The position numbers and the translations under genes are program-made. The notes beneath the pieces are model-generated. The model was not told the origin of the DNA. It saw nothing but the letters and a program-made list of their open reading frames with translations, and searched no databases. This document shows, piece after piece, positions 41,693 through 53,452 of a DNA stretch of 62,199 nucleotides; the first letter of the stretch is position 1; each line of letters opens with the position of its first letter. Origin of the DNA: Cryobacterium sp. Y82 (GTDB taxonomy: Bacteria; Actinomycetota; Actinomycetes; Actinomycetales; Microbacteriaceae); NCBI RefSeq assembly GCF_002929495.1, contig NZ_PJJJ01000020.1, positions 1 through 62,199 on the forward strand, written 5' to 3'.

Positions 41693-43327
41693 CTAGCCCT
41701 TGGCCAGCGCGCCGTAGCGAAACTTGAAGGACGCGTCGAGCGTGTCCTGGGTTCCCGTGATGTCTGTTCCGGTGATGGCAACCTGGGCGCCCTGGAGCAG
41801 CGGCACGGTCGACAGCTGGGCCGCCACCTTGTCCTGGATTTCTTCGATGAGCGCGGTACGCTCCGCGGGGTCGGTGGTGACGGCCTGCTTCTGGATCAGG
41901 GCAGTAACGTCGGCATCGTCGAAGTGGTTCTTGAGGAAGTTACCCTCGGCGAAGAACGGTGCCAGGTAGTTGTCAGCGTCGGAGTAGTCCGGGAACCAGC
42001 CGAGCTGGTAAGCGGGATACACGTCGGCGACGCGGTCCTTGGAGTACTGCACCCATTCGGTGGACTGCAGGCTGACGGTGAACAGGCCGGAGGCATCCAG
42101 CTGGTCCTTGACCAGCGCGTATTCGTCGCTCGAGCCGGGGCCGTAGTGGTCGGCGTTGTACTGCAGGTTGAGTGCGATCGGTGTGGTCACGCCGGCTGCG
42201 GCGAGGTCAGCCTTGGCCTTCTCGACGTCCGGCCCGCCCTGGCCGTCTCCGTAGAGACCCTTGAGCGACTCGGTTGCACCGGTCATTCCGGCGGGAACGT
42301 AGGAGTACAGCGGGGTGTATGTGCCCTTGTAGACCTGATCGGCCAGCTCGGCGCGATCAACAACGTCGGCAACTGCCGCACGAACGGCGAGGGCCTTGGC
42401 CGGGTCGGCGTCAGCGGTTGTCATGCCGAAGGGCTGCGTGTTGAAGTTGAAGGTGATGTAGCGAATTTCTCCACCGGGGCCGTCAACGACCTTGACCGCG
42501 TCGTTGCCGCGCAGGTCGTCGATGTCGGTCGCGGAGAGGCTACGCCACGCGACGTCAATGATCCCTTCCTGCACTTCGAGCTTCAGGTTCGAGGCGTCGG
42601 TGTAGTACTTCACGTTGATGACATCCGTCTTGGGCGCGCCGAGCAGGCCTTCGTAGCCCTCGTACGCCTTGTAGGAGAGGAGGTTGTTGAAGTCGTAACT
42701 TGCCAGCACGTACTGGCCCGCGAAGGCTTCAGCGGCAACGATGTCATCGTCGGACGTGACCTCGGTAGCAGAGAAAGAGTCTTCATCCACGATGACTCCA
42801 GCGGGGCTGGACAGAATTTGCGGGAAGATCTGGTCGTTCCCGGCCTTGAGCGTGAAGACAACCGTGGTGTCGTCCACGACAGCCGTGCTGTCGAGGTTGT
42901 AGAGCAGCGACGACGGGCCGGTATCGGACGCGATGGCGAGCTGACGGTCGAAGCTGAACTTGACGTCAGAGGCGGTGAGCGCATTGCCGTTGGCCCATTT
43001 CAGGTCTGGCTTGAGTACTACGGTATACTCCGTCGGCGAGCTGAACTCGGCGCTGACTGCGATGTCGGGTTCGACATCCGCTGTGCCATATTTGCTGCTC
43101 ATGAGGAATGGGAAGACCTGGGTCTGCACAGAAAAGGAGCCGTTGTCGTAGGAGCCAGCCGGGTCGAGGGTGGTGACCTTGTCGGTGGTTCCGATGAGGA
43201 TCGGGCCACCCGTGGATGCGGCGTCGTCGCCGCCGCCGGCGGCGCACCCGGAAAGTACCAGTGCTGCGACCGCGAGGCCGGCTGTGGCAACGAGAGCGCG
43301 CTTGCCGTTAGTGAATGCGGATGTCAT
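41693..43327 (-). CDS. Peptide ABC transporter substrate-binding lipoprotein (family 5)
   Basis: This is a 544-residue extracellular solute-binding protein. The signal peptide (KRALVATAGLAVAALVLSGC) ends in lipobox LSGC. Family features are PILIGTTDKVTTLDPAGSYD, LKPDLKWANGNALTASDVKF and the C-terminal LLQGAQVAITGTDITGTQD. It would bind peptides or other complex organic ligands and deliver them to the DppBC-like channel. It is the first gene of the transporter operon. Confidence 0.93.
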   Translation of the reverse strand: MTSAFTNGKRALVATAGLAVAALVLSGCAAGGGDDAASTGGPILIGTTDKVTTLDPAGSYDNGSFSVQTQVFPFLMSSKYGTADVEPDIAVSAEFSSPTEYTVVLKPDLKWANGNALTASDVKFSFDRQLAIASDTGPSSLLYNLDSTAVVDDTTVVFTLKAGNDQIFPQILSSPAGVIVDEDSFSATEVTSDDDIVAAEAFAGQYVLASYDFNNLLSYKAYEGYEGLLGAPKTDVINVKYYTDASNLKLEVQEGIIDVAWRSLSATDIDDLRGNDAVKVVDGPGGEIRYITFNFNTQPFGMTTADADPAKALAVRAAVADVVDRAELADQVYKGTYTPLYSYVPAGMTGATESLKGLYGDGQGGPDVEKAKADLAAAGVTTPIALNLQYNADHYGPGSSDEYALVKDQLDASGLFTVSLQSTEWVQYSKDRVADVYPAYQLGWFPDYSDADNYLAPFFAEGNFLKNHFDDADVTALIQKQAVTTDPAERTALIEEIQDKVAAQLSTVPLLQGAQVAITGTDITGTQDTLDASFKFRYGALAKG

Positions 43328-43548
43328 ATCCGTCGTCCTCTTCCTATAGAAGTCCTATGATCAGGAGCACTCGAAAAGAGCGCAGCTGTTCATTGCTGTT
43401 AGCCAAGAGTTAGCACAGAATTCGCAGATAGCAACGATCAGCCGCAGCTTCTTTACAGATCTGCAACAAACTCGGGCTCAGGTGTTGCAGTGTGACCTTC
43501 GCGGTTCAGATGTTGCCGGCGCTGATACGAAAAATACCGGTTACAGAG

Positions 43549-45414
43549 TTATTCCTCGCGGAGGGCGCGGCGCTCGGCCTCGACCCGCACGAGTTCCTTC
43601 TGGAGGGTGCGGTACATTTCGGTGTCGGCGGCATCCGCTCGCTGGAGGCGCCCGAGCAATTCGGCCTTGAGCCTGAGCAGGTCTTTGTCAATGAGCACGA
43701 TCGTGATGTCCCGTACGTAACGGGCGACATCTTTCTCGGTGCGCTCGGGAAGATTTGCCATGGCGAGTTCCTGCACGAGGTTCTTGAAGGTGTCAGGCAC
43801 CTCGGCGACCACCCGATCGAGCCAGTCGGTTGCTTCGAAATGAGCGAGATTCGCGGCGATGGCGTCGCGCACGACCGCGAGCGAGGTATTCGCAAAGGAT
43901 GTCTGCACCGCGCTGTCGAGAATGTCCCGCCCGATCAGTGTCGGTCGCTGGAGCATCGCCATGAGGCCGTCACGCTCGAGCCGGGTGACCGGGTCACCGG
44001 GCAATTCGACCAGCGAGAACGGGCGCTCAGGCAGGACTTCGATCGCGCCGGCGTGGCGCGGCGCGTTCGGTCCGCCGCTCGCCGAGGCGCGTGCCCCGGA
44101 CTGGGCGTTCGTGACCGCCCTGGCCACTTCGCCCATGTCGACTCCCAGCATGCGGGAGAGTTCGCGGGTATAGCCGGGGCGCAGCACGGGGTCGCGAATA
44201 TCGCCGACCACGGGGGCCGCTGCGCGCAGGGCTGCCGTTCGTCCCTCGACGGTGTCGAGATTGTACTGCGAGAGAATCTGCCGAATCATGAACTCGAACA
44301 TGGGCTTCTTGGAGTCGACCAGCCGCCGTACGGCATCGTCACCGCGTTGCAGCCGCAGGTCGCAGGGGTCGAGTCCTTCCGGGCCGACGGCCACATAGGT
44401 CTGGGCGGAGAACCGCTGTTCCTCGCTGAAGGCGCGCATCGCGGCCTTCTGGCCGGCGGCGTCCGGGTCGAATGTGAAGACGACCTCGCCAACACCGGAA
44501 TCATCACCGAGCACACGGCGCAGCACCTTGATGTGGTCGACACCGAATGAGGTACCGCAGGTAGCGACAGCCGTGGTGATTCCGGCCAAGTGGCAGGCCA
44601 TGACGTCGGTGTAGCCTTCGACGACCACGACCTGGTGACTGCGCGAGATGTCGCGTTTGGCCAGGTCGAGGCCGTACAGCACCTGGGCCTTGTGGTACAC
44701 GGGAGACTCGGGCGTATTGAGGTACTTGGGGCCCTTATCGTCGTCGAGCAGTTTGCGGGCGCCAAAGCCAATGGTCTGCCCGGTGATGTCGCGAATGGGC
44801 CAGACCAGGCGACCACGGAAGCGGTCGTAGATGCCGCGGTCGCCACTGGAGACCAAGCCGGACAGGGTGAGTTCTTCGCTGGTAAAGCCGCGATCACGCA
44901 GGTGATTGGTCAGTTCGTCCCAACTTTTCGGGGCGAACCCCACCCCGAATCGAGTTGCGGCGTTGGCGTCGAATCCGCGCTGACCCAGGAAGGCGCGGCC
45001 GACCTCAGCACCCGCGCTGCCGAGCTGTTCGATGAAGAAATCGGATGCGGCCTGATTGGCAGCGAGCAGCCGCGCACGATTACCGTGGTCGGGTGCTGCG
45101 CCAGAACCGTCTTCGTAGTGCAGGTCGAGGCCAACCCGGCCGGCCAGGCGTTCGACGGCCTCACTGAAGCTGACGTGGTCCATCTTCTGCAGAAAGGAGT
45201 AGACGTCACCGCTCTCACCACAGCCGAAGCAGTGGTAGAAACCGACCTGGGGACGCACGTGAAAGCTCGGGCTGCGTTCGTCGTGAAACGGGCAGAGACC
45301 CTTCATCGAGCCGACACCGGCGGACTTCAGGGTGACGTAATCACCGACGATGTCGGCGATATTGGTGCGGGCCTTGACCTCTTCGATGTCACTTTGTCGA
45401 ATCAGTCCAGCCAT
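43549..45414 (-). CDS. dnaG: DNA primase
   Basis: This is a 621-residue primase that makes RNA primers for replication. The N-terminal zinc finger is CPFHDERSPSF followed by FYHCFGCGESGD (C-H-C-C ligands, about residues 41-66). The TOPRIM core has VVEGYTDVMACHLAG and FTFDPDAAGQKAAMRAF. The C-terminal domain (last 150 residues or so) for DnaB helicase binding is present, so length is normal for Actinobacteria. It lies downstream of dgt with a 128-base gap that contains a GC-rich hairpin. Confidence 0.96.
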   Translation of the reverse strand: MAGLIRQSDIEEVKARTNIADIVGDYVTLKSAGVGSMKGLCPFHDERSPSFHVRPQVGFYHCFGCGESGDVYSFLQKMDHVSFSEAVERLAGRVGLDLHYEDGSGAAPDHGNRARLLAANQAASDFFIEQLGSAGAEVGRAFLGQRGFDANAATRFGVGFAPKSWDELTNHLRDRGFTSEELTLSGLVSSGDRGIYDRFRGRLVWPIRDITGQTIGFGARKLLDDDKGPKYLNTPESPVYHKAQVLYGLDLAKRDISRSHQVVVVEGYTDVMACHLAGITTAVATCGTSFGVDHIKVLRRVLGDDSGVGEVVFTFDPDAAGQKAAMRAFSEEQRFSAQTYVAVGPEGLDPCDLRLQRGDDAVRRLVDSKKPMFEFMIRQILSQYNLDTVEGRTAALRAAAPVVGDIRDPVLRPGYTRELSRMLGVDMGEVARAVTNAQSGARASASGGPNAPRHAGAIEVLPERPFSLVELPGDPVTRLERDGLMAMLQRPTLIGRDILDSAVQTSFANTSLAVVRDAIAANLAHFEATDWLDRVVAEVPDTFKNLVQELAMANLPERTEKDVARYVRDITIVLIDKDLLRLKAELLGRLQRADAADTEMYRTLQKELVRVEAERRALREE

Positions 45415-45474
45415 GCCTAAATTCTATCGTCCCGGGGCGGCGGGCTTCGTCGCGCGGCCCCGGGGCCCATGTTC

Positions 45475-45512
45475 GGAAACCGGGCCCATGATCTATCGTG
45501 GGCCCAGTTTCC
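45475..45512. repeat. GGGCCC-rich hairpin between dgt and dnaG
   Basis: The arms GGAAACCGGGCCCA and TGGGCCCAGTTTCC pair with one mismatch around a 10-base loop. Five GGGCCC palindromes occur between 45463 and 45525. No T-run follows, so this may be a processing or regulatory structure at the dnaG 5' end. Confidence 0.6.
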
Positions 45513-45542
45513 GGGCCCGGGCCCGGAGAGTGGAGGGGCTCG

Positions 45543-46793
45543 TTAGCCCTGCACGAGGCGCTCGTACCAGGCCAGGGCTGACTGGTCGGTGAGGCTGGCG
45601 ACCTGATCGACGATGACACGCTTACGGGCGGCATCATCGGCGGCAGCCTGCCAGTCTTCGCGAAAACCAGGGTCGAGATGTTCGTCGCCAGACTGGTGCA
45701 GGGTGTCAGCCAGCAGGGTGAGCACCTGACGCTGCTGCACGTAGATGGGCTTGCGGGTGTTACGGGTCATCACGAAGGCCGCCACGATGCCTTTGAGTAC
45801 AGCAATTTCGGCCTGGATCTCGCGGGGCACGATCACGTTGGCCCCGAAGCGCAGCATATTTGCGCCCGGGTGCGCCTCCTTGGTGGCGTGCACGGCTGCT
45901 CCACTGAAGCGGCCGATGAGTTGGCTCGTGAGGTTCTTGAGGCGACCCTGGTCACGGCGCCCGGCGGTCCAGGAGCCCATCCAGCCATCCAAAGAGTCGA
46001 GGCGATTGAAGGCCGTGGCGAGGTCGTCGGCGCTGGTTGCGTCGCCGATCCACTCCGACATGGTGGCGAGGAGTTCGTCGTGGTTGGTGCGGCTGCTCAG
46101 GGCGGCGACGTCGACGTAGCCGTTGACGATTGCGTCTTCAAAGTCGTGCACGCTGTAGGCGATGTCGTCGGAGAGATCCATCACCTGCGCTTCGATGCAG
46201 AGCTGGCGGTCGGGCGCTCCGTCACGCAGCCACTCGAACGCGGCGATGTCATCCTGGTAAAACCCGAATTTGGCGCGCCCACTCGGGTCGAAAACCGACG
46301 AGCCCTCGGGCCAGGGATATTTGCAGCTCGCGTCGAGGCTGGCCCGGGTGAGGTTCAGGCCATAGCTGTGACCATCGGGCCCGAACACCTTGGGCTCCAG
46401 CCTGGTGAGCAGGCGCAGGGTCTGGGCATTGCCTTCGAAACCGCCGATGTCTTCGGACCACAGGCTGAGTGCCTTCTCGCCGTTGTGCCCAAAGGGCGGA
46501 TGCCCGATGTCGTGTGCCAAGCAGGCCGTATCGACGATGTCGGGGTCGACGTTGAGGCGCGATGCGATCTCTCGCCCGACCTGAGCGACCTCGAGCGAGT
46601 GGGTGAGCCGATTTCGAGCGAAGTCGAGCCCCGCCGTAGGACTGAGCACCTGCGTCTTGGCCGCGAGGCGGCGTAGCGCGCTCGAGTGCAGCAGGCGTGC
46701 CCGGTCGCGGGCGAAGTCGCTGCGCCGCGAATAATGCTCTTCGGGAAGCCAACGCGCCTCGTCGGTCTCGCTGTATCCGGTTTTGTTAGCCAC
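45543..46793 (-). CDS. dgt: Deoxyguanosinetriphosphate triphosphohydrolase (HD family)
   Basis: This is a 416-residue HD-superfamily enzyme that hydrolyses dNTPs to deoxynucleosides and triphosphate. Metal-binding residues are in THSLEVAQVGREIA and LAHDIGHPPFGHNGEKAL (the HD pair). RRLAAKTQVLSP near residue 40 is a family signature. The start overlaps the end of dusB by eight bases. The cluster dusB-dgt-dnaG is common in Actinobacteria. Confidence 0.94.
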   Translation of the reverse strand: MANKTGYSETDEARWLPEEHYSRRSDFARDRARLLHSSALRRLAAKTQVLSPTAGLDFARNRLTHSLEVAQVGREIASRLNVDPDIVDTACLAHDIGHPPFGHNGEKALSLWSEDIGGFEGNAQTLRLLTRLEPKVFGPDGHSYGLNLTRASLDASCKYPWPEGSSVFDPSGRAKFGFYQDDIAAFEWLRDGAPDRQLCIEAQVMDLSDDIAYSVHDFEDAIVNGYVDVAALSSRTNHDELLATMSEWIGDATSADDLATAFNRLDSLDGWMGSWTAGRRDQGRLKNLTSQLIGRFSGAAVHATKEAHPGANMLRFGANVIVPREIQAEIAVLKGIVAAFVMTRNTRKPIYVQQRQVLTLLADTLHQSGDEHLDPGFREDWQAAADDAARKRVIVDQVASLTDQSALAWYERLVQG

Positions 46794-47964
46794 CGCTGGT
46801 GTCCCCTTCGCCTTCGGTCAGATTCAGTCGTTGCGCACCGACGAGATCCTGCGACTCGAGCCAGTACTCGGGCAATGAAGGCTTCTTCGGTGTTCCCGCG
46901 CGACCACGCGGTCCCTCGACATCGGCGCCCGGGTAGGGCAATGAGGCGTCGAGGGTGCCGAGCAGGTCGTCGAGCTGCGCGAGGGATTGCACCATGGCAA
47001 GGCTGGCTCGCAGGTCGCCGCCCACCGGGTAACCCTTGAAGTACCAGGCAACGTGTTTGCGAATGTCGCGGCAGGCGCGGTCTTCGCTGTCGAAGTATTC
47101 GGTGAGCAGTTCCGCATGGCGGCGGAAGGCGTTGATGACCTGGCCGAGGCCGGGTTCAGCTTTGAGTTCCTGGCCGCGGAACGCCGCAGCGAGGTCACCG
47201 AACAGCCACGGACGGCCCAGGCACCCGCGCCCGACAACGACACCATCGCATCCGGTCTCACGAACCATGCGCAGGGCGTCGTCGGCCGACCAAATATCGC
47301 CGTTACCGAGCACCGGCACGTCGCTGATGGCATTCTTGAGCTTTTCGATGGCCGACCAGTCGGCCTGGCCGGAATAGAACTCGGCTGCTGTGCGCCCGTG
47401 CAACGCGATAGACGATACGCCCGCTCCTGCAGCGGCCTTGCCGGCTTCGATATAGGTGAGATGGTCGGCGTCGATGCCCTTGCGCATTTTCACGGTGAGG
47501 GGAATTGGGCCGGCCGCGGTGACGGCGGCTTCGACGATCTGGCGGAACAGGCCGATCTTCCAAGGCAGCGCCGCTCCCCCGCCCTTGCGCGTGACCTTGG
47601 GTACCGGGCAGCCGAAATTGAGGTCGATGTGGTCGGCGCGATCCTCCGCGACGAGCATGGTCACGGCCTCGGAGACGGTTTTCGGATCGACGCCGTACAA
47701 CTGAATGGAGCGGGTGGTTTCGCTCTCGTGGTGGGTAATCAGCCGCATCGTCTCGGTATTGCGTTCGACGAGCGCGCGGGAGGTGATCATTTCGCTGACG
47801 AACAGTCCGGCGCCGTATTCGCGGCAGAGCCGACGGAACGCCGTGTTGGTGATACCGGCCATCGGCGCCAGCACCACGGGCACGTCGAGCGTGAGTGGAC
47901 CGATTCTCAGCGGTTCGAGCGCCGGCGGCGCCGGTTCACCGATTATGGGGGTGCGTAAAGTCAT
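46786..47964 (-). CDS. dusB: tRNA-dihydrouridine synthase (DusB type)
   Basis: This is a 392-residue FMN enzyme that reduces uridines in the tRNA D-loop. Signatures are VVLAPMAGITNTAFRRLC, HIDLNFGCPVPKVTRKGGGA (catalytic Cys in the GCP motif) and DGVVVGRGCLGRPWLFGD. It lies upstream of dgt and overlaps it. The C-terminal extension after about residue 330 is typical for actinobacterial Dus proteins. Confidence 0.94.
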   Translation of the reverse strand: MTLRTPIIGEPAPPALEPLRIGPLTLDVPVVLAPMAGITNTAFRRLCREYGAGLFVSEMITSRALVERNTETMRLITHHESETTRSIQLYGVDPKTVSEAVTMLVAEDRADHIDLNFGCPVPKVTRKGGGAALPWKIGLFRQIVEAAVTAAGPIPLTVKMRKGIDADHLTYIEAGKAAAGAGVSSIALHGRTAAEFYSGQADWSAIEKLKNAISDVPVLGNGDIWSADDALRMVRETGCDGVVVGRGCLGRPWLFGDLAAAFRGQELKAEPGLGQVINAFRRHAELLTEYFDSEDRACRDIRKHVAWYFKGYPVGGDLRASLAMVQSLAQLDDLLGTLDASLPYPGADVEGPRGRAGTPKKPSLPEYWLESQDLVGAQRLNLTEGEGDTSGG

Positions 47965-48096
47965 GTTGAGTCAATTCTCCCAGAAAGCGCAGGATCCGCG
48001 AATCGATGGCGGCGGCAGGCCAGACGGCGCACAAAAGCGCAGCTGCCGCACGGAATGGACCGTGCGACGGCTGCGCCTGGGTGAGATGCGTTTAGA

Positions 48097-48237
48097 TCAG
48101 CTGCAGCAGCCGCCACCGCAGCAGGAACCGGCGGCCTCGTCGGTTGTCGCGTCGGTAAGCCCTTGGAGTTGGATGGTGGGTCGACCGGCTGCATCGGTGT
48201 ACACCGGCGGGATGATGGTGGTGTTGGTGTCGCTCAT
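48097..48237 (-). CDS. 46-residue Cys-rich peptide coupled to a DsbA-like gene
   Basis: This is a short open frame starting MSDTNTTIIPPVYTDAAG and ending in AAGSCCGGGCCS-stop. Its ATG overlaps the TGA of the DsbA-like gene (ATGA). The four C-terminal cysteines in a CCGGGCC arrangement could bind metal, carry disulphides or be a substrate of the neighbouring oxidoreductase. Its N-terminus resembles that of the neighbour (TDTNTTAATAP). No family was recognised. The coupling and clean codon usage support it as real. Confidence 0.6.
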   Translation of the reverse strand: MSDTNTTIIPPVYTDAAGRPTIQLQGLTDATTDEAAGSCCGGGCCS

Positions 48238-48932
48238 GCGATTTTCTCCTCTGATCTTTCGGTGAGTATCTGGTTGAAAGCCTGGGTAAAAGTAGCAGGA
48301 TCCTGCGCGCCGGAGATGCCGTACTTGCCATCGATGACGAAGAATGGAACGCCCTGGATGCCGTATTCATTGGCCTGCGCGACATCCGCCTTGACATCGG
48401 CCAGAAAGTCATGCGCGGTCAGCGCCCGCACCACGTCCGCACGATCCAGGCCGATTTCTGCGGCCAGGTCGGCCAGATCCTCGATCCGGCCGACGTGACG
48501 CCCATCGATGAAGTAGGCCTTCAGCAGACGCTCCTTCATGTCGAGTTGGCGACCGTGTGCCTTGGCGTAGTGCAGCAACTCATGGGAGATGACCGTATTG
48601 GTCTGGTGCACCGAATCGTAGTCGTAGTGCAGGCCCACGCTCTCGGCGATGCCGGTGACGCGCTCGAGCATCTCGGCGACCTGCCCGGGAGACATGCCTT
48701 TTGCTTCGCTCAGGTACTCAGACGGCGTGCCGGCGTAGTCGACCGGGGTGTCGGGCGCGAGCTCGAAGCTGTGATATTCCACCTCGACGGTACCGTCGAA
48801 TTGGGCTGCGCCGGCCTCGAACTTGCGTTTGCCGATGTAGCACCAGGGGCACTGCACATCAGACCAGATATCGACCTTGATCGGGTCGGAATTTCGGGGT
48901 GCAGTCGCTGCGGTCGTATTCGTATCAGTCAC
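48234..48932 (-). CDS. DsbA/FrnE-like oxidoreductase
   Basis: This is a 232-residue thioredoxin-fold protein with the active site SDVQCPWCYIGKRKFE (CxxC near residues 25-28) and cis-Pro region GIQGVPFFVIDGKYGISGA. Such FrnE-like proteins act in cytoplasmic thiol redox reactions. The GTG start at 48932 is preferred; the upstream open frame to 49025 overlaps no gene but adds an unlikely leader. It lies between uppS and the small Cys-rich peptide, to which it is coupled. Confidence 0.85.
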   Translation of the reverse strand: MTDTNTTAATAPRNSDPIKVDIWSDVQCPWCYIGKRKFEAGAAQFDGTVEVEYHSFELAPDTPVDYAGTPSEYLSEAKGMSPGQVAEMLERVTGIAESVGLHYDYDSVHQTNTVISHELLHYAKAHGRQLDMKERLLKAYFIDGRHVGRIEDLADLAAEIGLDRADVVRALTAHDFLADVKADVAQANEYGIQGVPFFVIDGKYGISGAQDPATFTQAFNQILTERSEEKIA

Positions 48933-48993
48933 CTTCGTCACAACGGAGGGCAGTGTCTGTGTATTCCCCGCTCGGAATATCGGCAGGCGGTAT

Positions 48994-49827
48994 TCAGACC
49001 GTTGGAGTATCGACGGCGCCGCCATAGCGGCGGTTGCGTGAAGCGTAGAGCTCGATAGCGTGCCAGAGGTCGACGCGGGTGAAATCCGGCCACAGCGTGT
49101 CGAGAAAGACCATCTCGGCGTAGGCGCTCTGCCAGAGCAGAAAGTTGCTCGTACGCTGCTCCCCCGAGCTGCGCACGAACAGGTCGACGTCGGGCAGCTC
49201 CGGCACGTACAGCTGCCTGGCGATGGCCTTCTCGGTGATACCGGACGGCTTCAGCCGGCCAGCGGCGATATCCTCGGCCAGCGCCCGCACGGCATCCGTT
49301 ATTTCGGTGCGACCGCCGTAGTTCACGCACATGGTGAGGGTGAGCACATCGTTGCCGGCGGTGAGCCGCTCGGCGAACTGCAGTTCGTTGATAACGGATG
49401 CCCACAGCTTCGGTTTGCGCCCGGCCCACTTGATACGTACGCCCCAGTCGTTGAGTTGATCACGGCGGCGGTGCAGTACGTCGCGGTTGAAGCCCATGAG
49501 AAAACGCACTTCCTCGGGCGAACGCTTCCAGTTCTCGGTGGAGAAGGCGTACACACTGAGCTGCTTGACGCCAATCTGGATAGCGCCGGCGACGATGTCG
49601 AGCAGGGCTGCCTCGCCGGCCTTGTGTCCCTCAATGCGGGTCAGGCCCTGGCCGTTGGCCCAGCGGCCGTTTCCGTCCATGACGACGGCGACGTGCTCCG
49701 GTACGACCTTGCGGGGCAGTTCGGGCGGATACAGACCAGTCCAGTCAAGCGGTTTGAACGCGACGGCGTCGCGGTGAGTGAACGGGGCGTGCGATGAACC
49801 TTTGAGACCGAACAGACTCGCCATCAT
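48994..49827 (-). CDS. uppS: Isoprenyl transferase (cis-prenyl diphosphate synthase)
   Basis: This is a 277-residue cis-prenyltransferase. The active-site Asp is in [17 protein letters not shown], the substrate motif is [15 protein letters not shown], and the C-terminal motif is [19 protein letters not shown]. It makes polyprenyl diphosphate carriers for the cell wall. The ATG at 49827 overlaps the recO stop by four bases. The open frame upstream overlaps recO antisense-free but is not used. Confidence 0.94.
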   Translation of the reverse strand: MMASLFGLKGSSHAPFTHRDAVAFKPLDWTGLYPPELPRKVVPEHVAVVMDGNGRWANGQGLTRIEGHKAGEAALLDIVAGAIQIGVKQLSVYAFSTENWKRSPEEVRFLMGFNRDVLHRRRDQLNDWGVRIKWAGRKPKLWASVINELQFAERLTAGNDVLTLTMCVNYGGRTEITDAVRALAEDIAAGRLKPSGITEKAIARQLYVPELPDVDLFVRSSGEQRTSNFLLWQSAYAEMVFLDTLWPDFTRVDLWHAIELYASRNRRYGGAVDTPTV

Positions 49828-50570
49828 CGAGCGACGTGTTCCAGCGAGCGAAGCCCGCGGCCCAGGTGCCACTGGGTGTAGGCGGCAACGACGCCGGCCG
49901 CCTGACTCTGGGTGCGTTCGGGCGATTCGGCAGCGTGCTCCCAGTCGCCGGTCAGCAGCGCACTGAGCAGGTCGATGGTCGCCGCATCCAGCCGGGGCGA
50001 TCCGGGTGCGGCGCACTCGTCGCAGACGATGCCGCCCATCTGCACGACCATGGCGCTGTGTCGACCACCCGCGCTGAGCTCGCCGCGCGCGCCGCACCGG
50101 GCGCAGTCCTGAAAGCTCGGTGCCCAGCCAGCCATTGACACGGCGCGCAGCAGGTAGGAGTTGAGAGTGAGGTGGGAACCGTGTTCCTGTCGGGACAGTG
50201 ATCGCAGCGCGCCGACGAGCAGCAGGTATTGCTGCAACGACCCCTCGGATTCGGTGAGTTTGTCGGCGGTCTCGACCATCACGCTCGCGGCGGTGTAGCT
50301 GCCGTAGTCGGCGGTGATCAGGGCGCCGTACGAGCCGAGCGACTCCGCCTGGGTAATGATATCGAGGCTGCGGCCCTCATAGAGCTGCACGTCGGCGACC
50401 ATGAACGGCTCGAGCCTGGCCCCGAATTTGGAGCCGGTGCGGCGCACACCCTTGGCGACTGCACGCACCTTGCCGTGTTGCCGCGTGAGCATGGTGACGA
50501 TGCGGTCGGCTTCACCCAGCTTGTGGGTGCGCAGCACGACGGCTTCATCTCGATAGACAGGCACACACAA
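49824..50570 (-). CDS. recO: DNA repair protein RecO
   Basis: This is a 248-residue protein with an OB-fold N-terminus ([20 protein letters not shown], then [16 protein letters not shown]) and a C-terminal zinc-like site (DCARCGARG and VCDECAAPG). It loads RecA with RecR in recombinational repair. recO-uppS is the standard actinobacterial order. Confidence 0.93.
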   Translation of the reverse strand: MCVPVYRDEAVVLRTHKLGEADRIVTMLTRQHGKVRAVAKGVRRTGSKFGARLEPFMVADVQLYEGRSLDIITQAESLGSYGALITADYGSYTAASVMVETADKLTESEGSLQQYLLLVGALRSLSRQEHGSHLTLNSYLLRAVSMAGWAPSFQDCARCGARGELSAGGRHSAMVVQMGGIVCDECAAPGSPRLDAATIDLLSALLTGDWEHAAESPERTQSQAAGVVAAYTQWHLGRGLRSLEHVAR

Positions 50571-50732
50571 TTATCCCACTCTGCCGCTGGGAGTGCGGCC
50601 ACGGCGCGGGTACCCGCAGAACGAATGCCGCGCTTCACCGATTTTTTATCACTAGTCGCTGCTGGCTATGGATTTTCGGACCGGACGGGGGGAGACTTGT
50701 TGGCATATAGTCCCCGTGGTATGGAGGTTTTC

Positions 50733-51410
50733 ATGAAACCAGTCCAGGGCAGCCTGCCCGACATTATGCCTGTGCTTTCGCGTGGCAAACATCGCTCTCC
50801 CAAAAGTGGTGGATGCTTCATGGAATTCGCTTCCTACCTCGCTGGCGAGTCCTGGAGCGACCACCCCGCGTGCACCCACCCGGAACTCGCCTCGCTGGCG
50901 CGAATGGTCAACGACTGCAGTTCAGACGAGGCCAGGTCGCGCCTCGCGCTGCTCATTCCGTCGGTCATCGGCCTGGCCGGATCCGACAAGAGGATCGAAG
51001 TCGTGGTCGCGCTGCGGGCCGGCTGCGAAGCGCTTCCGGTGGCCAGCCTGGAACGCCAGCGCGCGCTCGCGGTGGGCGTGCTCACCTGTGAGCGCACCGC
51101 ATCCGTTCTCGATCCGGCGCTGGCCGAGCGGATGCGCCCTCTCATTCGGGCCGCCCTCGATGAAGCGACCGATGCCGAGCGCTGGGCTCGCGGCTTCATC
51201 GGCAGTGTGCATTCGTGGTCGCGCACCAAGTTCACTCCGCGTACCGCCGACACGATCATTCGCGTCGCCGTGCAGGGTATCGGAGAGGCCTGTATCGGCG
51301 ACCCGGACGCCCGGTTGTATACCCTGCTTGATCACGCGATCAACGATTGCAGGGAGCTGCTGGGAACGCGCCGCCCGAACCGAACGGTGTATCTGCCCGC
51401 GCTGGCCTGA
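50733..51410 (+). CDS. Conserved actinobacterial hypothetical protein
   Basis: This is a 225-residue protein. The start at 50733 is favoured by GGAGG five bases upstream (50723-50727). The N-terminus RGKHRSPKSGGCFMEFASYL, then SWSDHPACTHPELASLARMV, resembles a conserved uncharacterised actinobacterial family located next to leuA or recO. No catalytic motif, signal peptide or membrane segment is visible. It is convergent with leuA and shares a bidirectional terminator. Confidence 0.75.
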   Translation: MKPVQGSLPDIMPVLSRGKHRSPKSGGCFMEFASYLAGESWSDHPACTHPELASLARMVNDCSSDEARSRLALLIPSVIGLAGSDKRIEVVVALRAGCEALPVASLERQRALAVGVLTCERTASVLDPALAERMRPLIRAALDEATDAERWARGFIGSVHSWSRTKFTPRTADTIIRVAVQGIGEACIGDPDARLYTLLDHAINDCRELLGTRRPNRTVYLPALA

Positions 51411-51445
51411 TCACCCGCTCACCGCCCGCATCTAGATGGTGCTAC

Positions 51446-51481
51446 AAAAGCCCAGACCCGCACCGACGGGACTGGGCTTTC
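51446..51481. terminator. Bidirectional terminator between two convergent genes
   Basis: The arms AAAAGCCCAG and CTGGGCTTTC enclose a GC-rich loop. A/T-runs at both ends allow termination of the rightward gene and of leuA from the other side. Confidence 0.8.
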
Positions 51482-51509
51482 GTGTGTGCAAAAAGCGGAT
51501 GCTGCGGTG

Positions 51510-53384
<1,875 letters not shown>

Positions 53385-53452
53385 ATTTTTTAGGCTAGCA
53401 CCGTTTGGCGTGGTTGCGACCACGTGCCGAATATGGCTCCGGCGAGCGGATG

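Noticed and set aside
41924..43360. Long plus-strand open frame of 478 codons
   Set aside because: It lies antisense to the well-supported substrate-binding protein gene at 41693-43327 and has no recognisable domain; long antisense frames are common in GC-rich DNA.
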